A DNA stretch of 64,000 nt from JAFAXD01 sp035472475 (GTDB lineage: Bacteria > Pseudomonadota > Alphaproteobacteria > Rhizobiales > Xanthobacteraceae). Made by a program: the position numbers and the translations under genes. Shown one piece after another: positions 61,030 through 64,000 of the stretch (the first letter of the stretch is position 1; every line of letters begins with the position of its first letter). The stretch covers positions 6,170 through 70,169 of the forward strand of contig DATIPA010000047.1 in the NCBI GenBank assembly GCA_035472475.1. The letters are read 5' to 3'. The notes beneath the pieces are model-generated. The model worked only from the letters and a program-made list of their open reading frames with translations. It was not told the origin of the DNA and did not search any database.

Positions 61030-62388
61030 ATGATTTATTTCCTGGCCTGCATCGCGGCCATTGCGGGATTCCTGTTCGGGTACGACGAGGGCGTGATCGC
61101 GGTGGCCCGCCCGCTGCTCGACAAAGACTTCCCGATGAGCCCGCTCGTCGGCGGTTTCATGACCGCAGCGGTTCCGCTCGGCGCGCTGATCGGGGCGAGC
61201 GCGGCCGGCCGCATCACGGACCGGTTCGGCCGCAAACGGGTTTTGATGGCGGCCGCCGCGCTGTTCGCGGTCGGGGCGTTTATCGCAGCCGGGATGACGG
61301 CGACCTGGATTCTGATCGCGGCGCGCCTGGTGCTCGGCCTTGCGATCGGCGTCGCCGCGGTGACTGCCCCGCTCTTCATCTCCGAAGCAGCGCCGGTGTC
61401 GATCCGAGGCGGTTTGGTGGCAACCTACCAGCTCGCGATCACGTTCGGCATTCTGGTGTCCTACCTCACCGGGCTCGCTATCGAAGGCGACGGAACCTGG
61501 CGCCTCATGTTCGGACTTGGCGCCGTGCCCGGGCTGTTGTTCCTGATCGGCCTCGCCTTTTTGCCGGAATCGCCGCGCTGGCTGATGCTCAAACGATATC
61601 CAGACAAAGCGCGCGCGAGCCTGCTGCGATTGCGGGGTGAGGGCGCGAACGTCGATGAGGAGCTGCGAGATATCGCACACGCCGCGCATGCCGAAGCCGG
61701 CACGAAGATCGACTATTCGGTGCTTTGGAGCCCGAAGGTGCGACCAGCGCTGATTGTCGGCATGACCCTATTCTTCCTGCAGCAACTCAGCGGCATCAAT
61801 GCGGTGATCTACTACGCGCCGGAAATCTTCGCCCACGCAGGGTTTGACAGCGGTCGGGTCCAGACGCTCGCGACAGTTGGCGTCGGCACCGTTAATTTCG
61901 TGACGACCATCCTGGCGATGTACCTGATTGATGCGCTTGGGCGGCGACCTTTGCTGGTGCTGGGGTTCGTCGGAACCGCCGCCACCATGCTCACGATCGC
62001 GTTCGCGGTGATCAATCCCACACTGGTGCCATCATGCGTCGTCATCGTGGCACTGCTCCTTTACATAGCGTCGTTCGCTATCAGCATCGGTCCGTTGCCG
62101 CATGTGATGATGTCGGAGATTTTTCCGCTGCGCGTGCGCGCCCCCGGGATGAGCATGGCCTCGATTAGCAACTGGGGCTTCAACTTCGTGGTGGTGTTCG
62201 CGTTTCCGTTGATGCTCGCTGGAATCGGCCTCGCGGCCACGTTTACAATTTTCGCGATCATCTGCATCGGCGGCATCGTGTTCACGCTCGCGCGTGTGCC
62301 CGAAACAACGGGGTACTCACTCGAGGCGATCGAGGCGCACCTGGAGTCGGGCCGGCCGTTCGTCGCGCTGGGAGCCACGAAAATCTAG
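61030..62388 (+). CDS. sugar porter family MFS transporter
   Basis: The 452-aa protein shows the sugar-porter (XylE/GalP-like) signatures: GFLFGYDEGVIAVARPLL, RITDRFGRKRVLM, PESPRWLMLKRYPDKARASL, QQLSGINAVIYYAPEIF and the PETTGYSLEAIE end. Twelve membrane segments are visible. The sequence RPLPHVMMSEIFPLRVR-type block (PLPHVMMSEIFPLRVRAPG) is also typical. The start could be the ATG at 61030 (GGGGG about 11 bases upstream) or at 61006. The sugar transported is not known. The 240 bp before it, after the small exported gene, are non-coding. Confidence 0.92.
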   Translation: MIYFLACIAAIAGFLFGYDEGVIAVARPLLDKDFPMSPLVGGFMTAAVPLGALIGASAAGRITDRFGRKRVLMAAAALFAVGAFIAAGMTATWILIAARLVLGLAIGVAAVTAPLFISEAAPVSIRGGLVATYQLAITFGILVSYLTGLAIEGDGTWRLMFGLGAVPGLLFLIGLAFLPESPRWLMLKRYPDKARASLLRLRGEGANVDEELRDIAHAAHAEAGTKIDYSVLWSPKVRPALIVGMTLFFLQQLSGINAVIYYAPEIFAHAGFDSGRVQTLATVGVGTVNFVTTILAMYLIDALGRRPLLVLGFVGTAATMLTIAFAVINPTLVPSCVVIVALLLYIASFAISIGPLPHVMMSEIFPLRVRAPGMSMASISNWGFNFVVVFAFPLMLAGIGLAATFTIFAIICIGGIVFTLARVPETTGYSLEAIEAHLESGRPFVALGATKI

Positions 62389-62477
62389 CGATTGGACCAC
62401 CGTGCTGGCGAGAATGCCGGCACGTCGATGACCAATATCAGCAGACGACCCGCCCGCCGGCGCCTGCTGTGAGTTGC

Positions 62478-62918
62478 CTAGCCTTTGGCCCCAATGCACT
62501 GGCGCACGTAGTCCCGCAGCGCCGGCTGGACAAGTCCCTTCGCGATGCCTTCCTGGCGGCATTCGATCCGCTTCGCGACTTGCGGCATCTTGGCGGCGAA
62601 ACAGCTCTGCACATGCTGCTTGCGGTCGGGCCCGGTGAGCCCTTGCGCAGTGGCTTCGTCCCGGCAAGCGTCGCGCGCCGCCTTGATCTGTTCGCGTATC
62701 GCCTGCCGGCGCGCATCCGGCGCTCCTGCCGGCGGCGTACCGGCGCTGGGCGCACCGCTGTTGAGCTGCCCGCCCGGAGCAGCGGGTGGCGGGCCGGAAG
62801 TGTCACCCGGTGCGGCGGCCGGCGGCGGGGCGGATTGGGCGCTCGCGGCGCTGACAAGAGGCGCGCCAGCGAGCGTGAAGGTCGTGAGCGTGAGCGCGAT
62901 AAGCGTGCTGCGCTTCAT
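62478..62918 (-). CDS. PsiF-repeat-like exported protein
   Basis: The 146-aa protein has a signal peptide (LIALTLTTFTLAGAPLVSAASAQ), a Pro/Gly-rich linker, and a C-terminal region with two Cys-containing repeats: ACRDEATAQGLTGPDRKQH-type and ECRQEGIAKGLVQPALRDYV, separated by QSCFAAKM and ending QCIGAKG. This resembles the PsiF repeat of phosphate-starvation proteins. The function is unknown. The ATG at 62918 fits the signal peptide; the frame is open further upstream without support. It converges with the sugar transporter. Confidence 0.72.
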   Translation of the reverse strand: MKRSTLIALTLTTFTLAGAPLVSAASAQSAPPPAAAPGDTSGPPPAAPGGQLNSGAPSAGTPPAGAPDARRQAIREQIKAARDACRDEATAQGLTGPDRKQHVQSCFAAKMPQVAKRIECRQEGIAKGLVQPALRDYVRQCIGAKG

Positions 62919-63081
62919 GAACGTGATCTCCGATGAAGTCGCCCTGATGTGGCCAACTATCGACGCCGTGCGATGAACCGCTGCTGAATGCGAAATGTCA
63001 ATTTGGTAATGCGCGGCGACCACGTGGCGTTGACCGGTCAGTCGCGCTCCACCAAACTTGGGGTAACTGGGCACTGGGATA

Positions 63082-63501
63082 ATGGACCACTCAGGCGGTT
63101 GTCATTGCGGCAATATCCATGTGCGGCTGCGCTTGACGAAGGCGCCGGGCGAGAATTCGTTGCGGGCTTGCGCCTGCTCGTTCTGCCGCGCGCACCAAAC
63201 CCGCACGGTTGCAGATCCAGAGGGATTGTTCGAGGTTTCGGCCGACGATTGGTCGCTGGTCGAACCGTACCGCTTCGGTTCTCGTACCGCCGACTATCTG
63301 GTGTGCCGGCGCTGCGGCGTCTATGTCGGGGCGGTGTGCGAGACCGCGGCCGGTTGGCGTGCAGTGGTCAATGTGAATTGCCTGGCCGAGCGTGCTCAGT
63401 TCATCCAACAGCCCTCGACCCCCGATTACGACGGCGAAACGAACGCAGCGCGGGTGGCGCGCCGCGCCGTCAACTGGATGCCGGCCGTGGTGCGGCGGTG
63501 A
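63082..63501 (+). CDS. GFA (glutathione-dependent formaldehyde-activating-like) zinc protein
   Basis: The 139-aa protein has the zinc cysteine pattern of the GFA/Mss4-like fold: GGCHCGNIHVRL, ACACSFCRAH, and CRRCGVYVGAVC. GFA-domain proteins include S-hydroxymethylglutathione synthase, but most members bind zinc with other or unknown roles; this one lacks any clear formaldehyde-pathway neighbour. It sits between a PsiF-like gene and a sensor kinase. Confidence 0.9.
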   Translation: MDHSGGCHCGNIHVRLRLTKAPGENSLRACACSFCRAHQTRTVADPEGLFEVSADDWSLVEPYRFGSRTADYLVCRRCGVYVGAVCETAAGWRAVVNVNCLAERAQFIQQPSTPDYDGETNAARVARRAVNWMPAVVRR

Positions 63502-63576
63502 TATTGAGCGCCAGGCGAGGGCGAGCGCAGCCGGTGCGCGCGTGCGCGGCCGGATCTCAACAAACAGATTGCGGCC

Positions 63577-64000
63577 GTGTGGAGTAGCCTCGCCCGCATC
63601 CGTCGATGGCGCGCTAATCCGGCGATCGGCTACGGCATCGCGATCGTGGCGCTGCTGATTTCAATCGGCCTGCGGTTCGCATTGGAACCGCACGTCACCG
63701 CGGGCCTGCCCTTCATCACGTTCTTTCCGGCTATCATCCTGACGACATTTCTGGGTGGCCTTGGGCCCGGAGTCGCGGTGGCGGTCGCCGCGGGACTCGT
63801 CGCTTGGTATTTCTTTCTTCCTCCGGCGTTCAGTTTCGAGCTCGGCGAAAAAGAGTCCACATCACTTGTCGTATTCTGGCTCATCGCCGCGATGGACGTG
63901 ACGCTGGTGCATCTCCTCAACCGCGCGCTCGACCGCGCGGAGAGGCTGGCCGGCGAGCGCGCCCTGCTGCTCGACGAAATCCAACACCGCGTCGCCAACC
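63577..64000 (+). CDS. DUF4118-type membrane sensor histidine kinase, 3' end outside window
   Basis: Only the first 141 codons are visible. They encode three or four membrane segments (GYGIAIVALLISIGLRFAL, ITFFPAIILTTFLGGLGPGVAVAVAAGLVAWYFFL, SLVVFWLIAAMDVTLVHLLN) in the DUF4118 pattern, then a helix leading into LLLDEIQHRVAN, the phosphoacceptor region of HWE/HisKA_2-type kinases. Such kinases are common in this group and often control stress or light responses. The start is GTG at 63577. The signal and partner regulator are outside the window. Confidence 0.85.
   Translation, partial: MWSSLARIRRWRANPAIGYGIAIVALLISIGLRFALEPHVTAGLPFITFFPAIILTTFLGGLGPGVAVAVAAGLVAWYFFLPPAFSFELGEKESTSLVVFWLIAAMDVTLVHLLNRALDRAERLAGERALLLDEIQHRVAN

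Overview
This window is a GC-rich, gene-dense chromosomal segment of an alphaproteobacterium, most likely a member of the Hyphomicrobiales (Rhizobiales) close to Bradyrhizobiaceae/Xanthobacteraceae. The basis is the gene content and order: mnmG-rsmG-parA-parB facing holA-lptE-leuS; a hemC-hemD-mic60-hemY cluster; purH-heparinase-rsmB-htpX; a very large NAD-type glutamate dehydrogenase; a DUF3551 protein; and short intergenic palindromes of a rhizobial type. No plasmid, phage, insertion-sequence, CRISPR or rRNA features were seen. A perfect 16-bp parS site inside rsmG, next to parAB, marks the window as probably origin-proximal.

Layout. 1-8.3 kb: tRNA modification (mnmG, cut by the window edge), 16S methylation (rsmG), chromosome partitioning (parA, parB, parS), then on the minus strand polymerase delta subunit, LptE and LeuRS. 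8.4-12.7 kb: a DUF2171 protein, an MFS exporter, an ada/2OG-oxygenase alkylation-repair pair and a YggS-type PLP protein. 12.7-19 kb: an L,D-transpeptidase, an OmpR-type response regulator, a cNMP-binding protein, a GMC oxidoreductase, exonuclease III and two tandem LolA paralogues. 19-25.3 kb: FtsK, an aminotransferase, AmtB and two PII genes, one with a sigma-54-like promoter. 25.3-31.6 kb: TesB, a UbiH-type hydroxylase, PyrE, a GST, a Trm112-like protein, a LON-domain protein, a CnoX-like thioredoxin and a ProXp-type deacylase. 31.7-37.1 kb: tRNA-Gly(GCC), gamma-glutamyltranspeptidase, a peroxidase-related enzyme, an AraC regulator with a VOC protein, and a TsdA-like dihaem cytochrome. 37.2-51.9 kb: NAD-glutamate dehydrogenase, PurH, a heparinase-like protein, RsmB, HtpX, a second L,D-transpeptidase, acetyl-CoA synthetase, DUF1761 and EVE proteins. 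51.9-59.3 kb: GpsA, TsaD, the haem/Mic60 cluster and tRNA-Thr(CGU). 59.3-64 kb: a more accessory end with a broken Bug-type receptor gene, small secreted proteins, a sugar transporter, a GFA zinc protein and the start of a sensor kinase.

Most genes are ordinary core functions. The most unusual signal is non-coding. Two families of intergenic palindromes recur. One has arms around GAAGTTCG/CGAACTTC, occurs as two single copies and as two composite inverted pairs with a shared 13-bp linker, and shows compensatory changes in the stems, like a REPIN. The other is a 50-bp element starting CTAGRGCATG that supplies the stop codon of two genes. Other points to check are an xthA with no ATG/GTG/TTG before its catalytic Asn, a CX3CH haem motif, and a PII gene whose expected partner amtB is absent.
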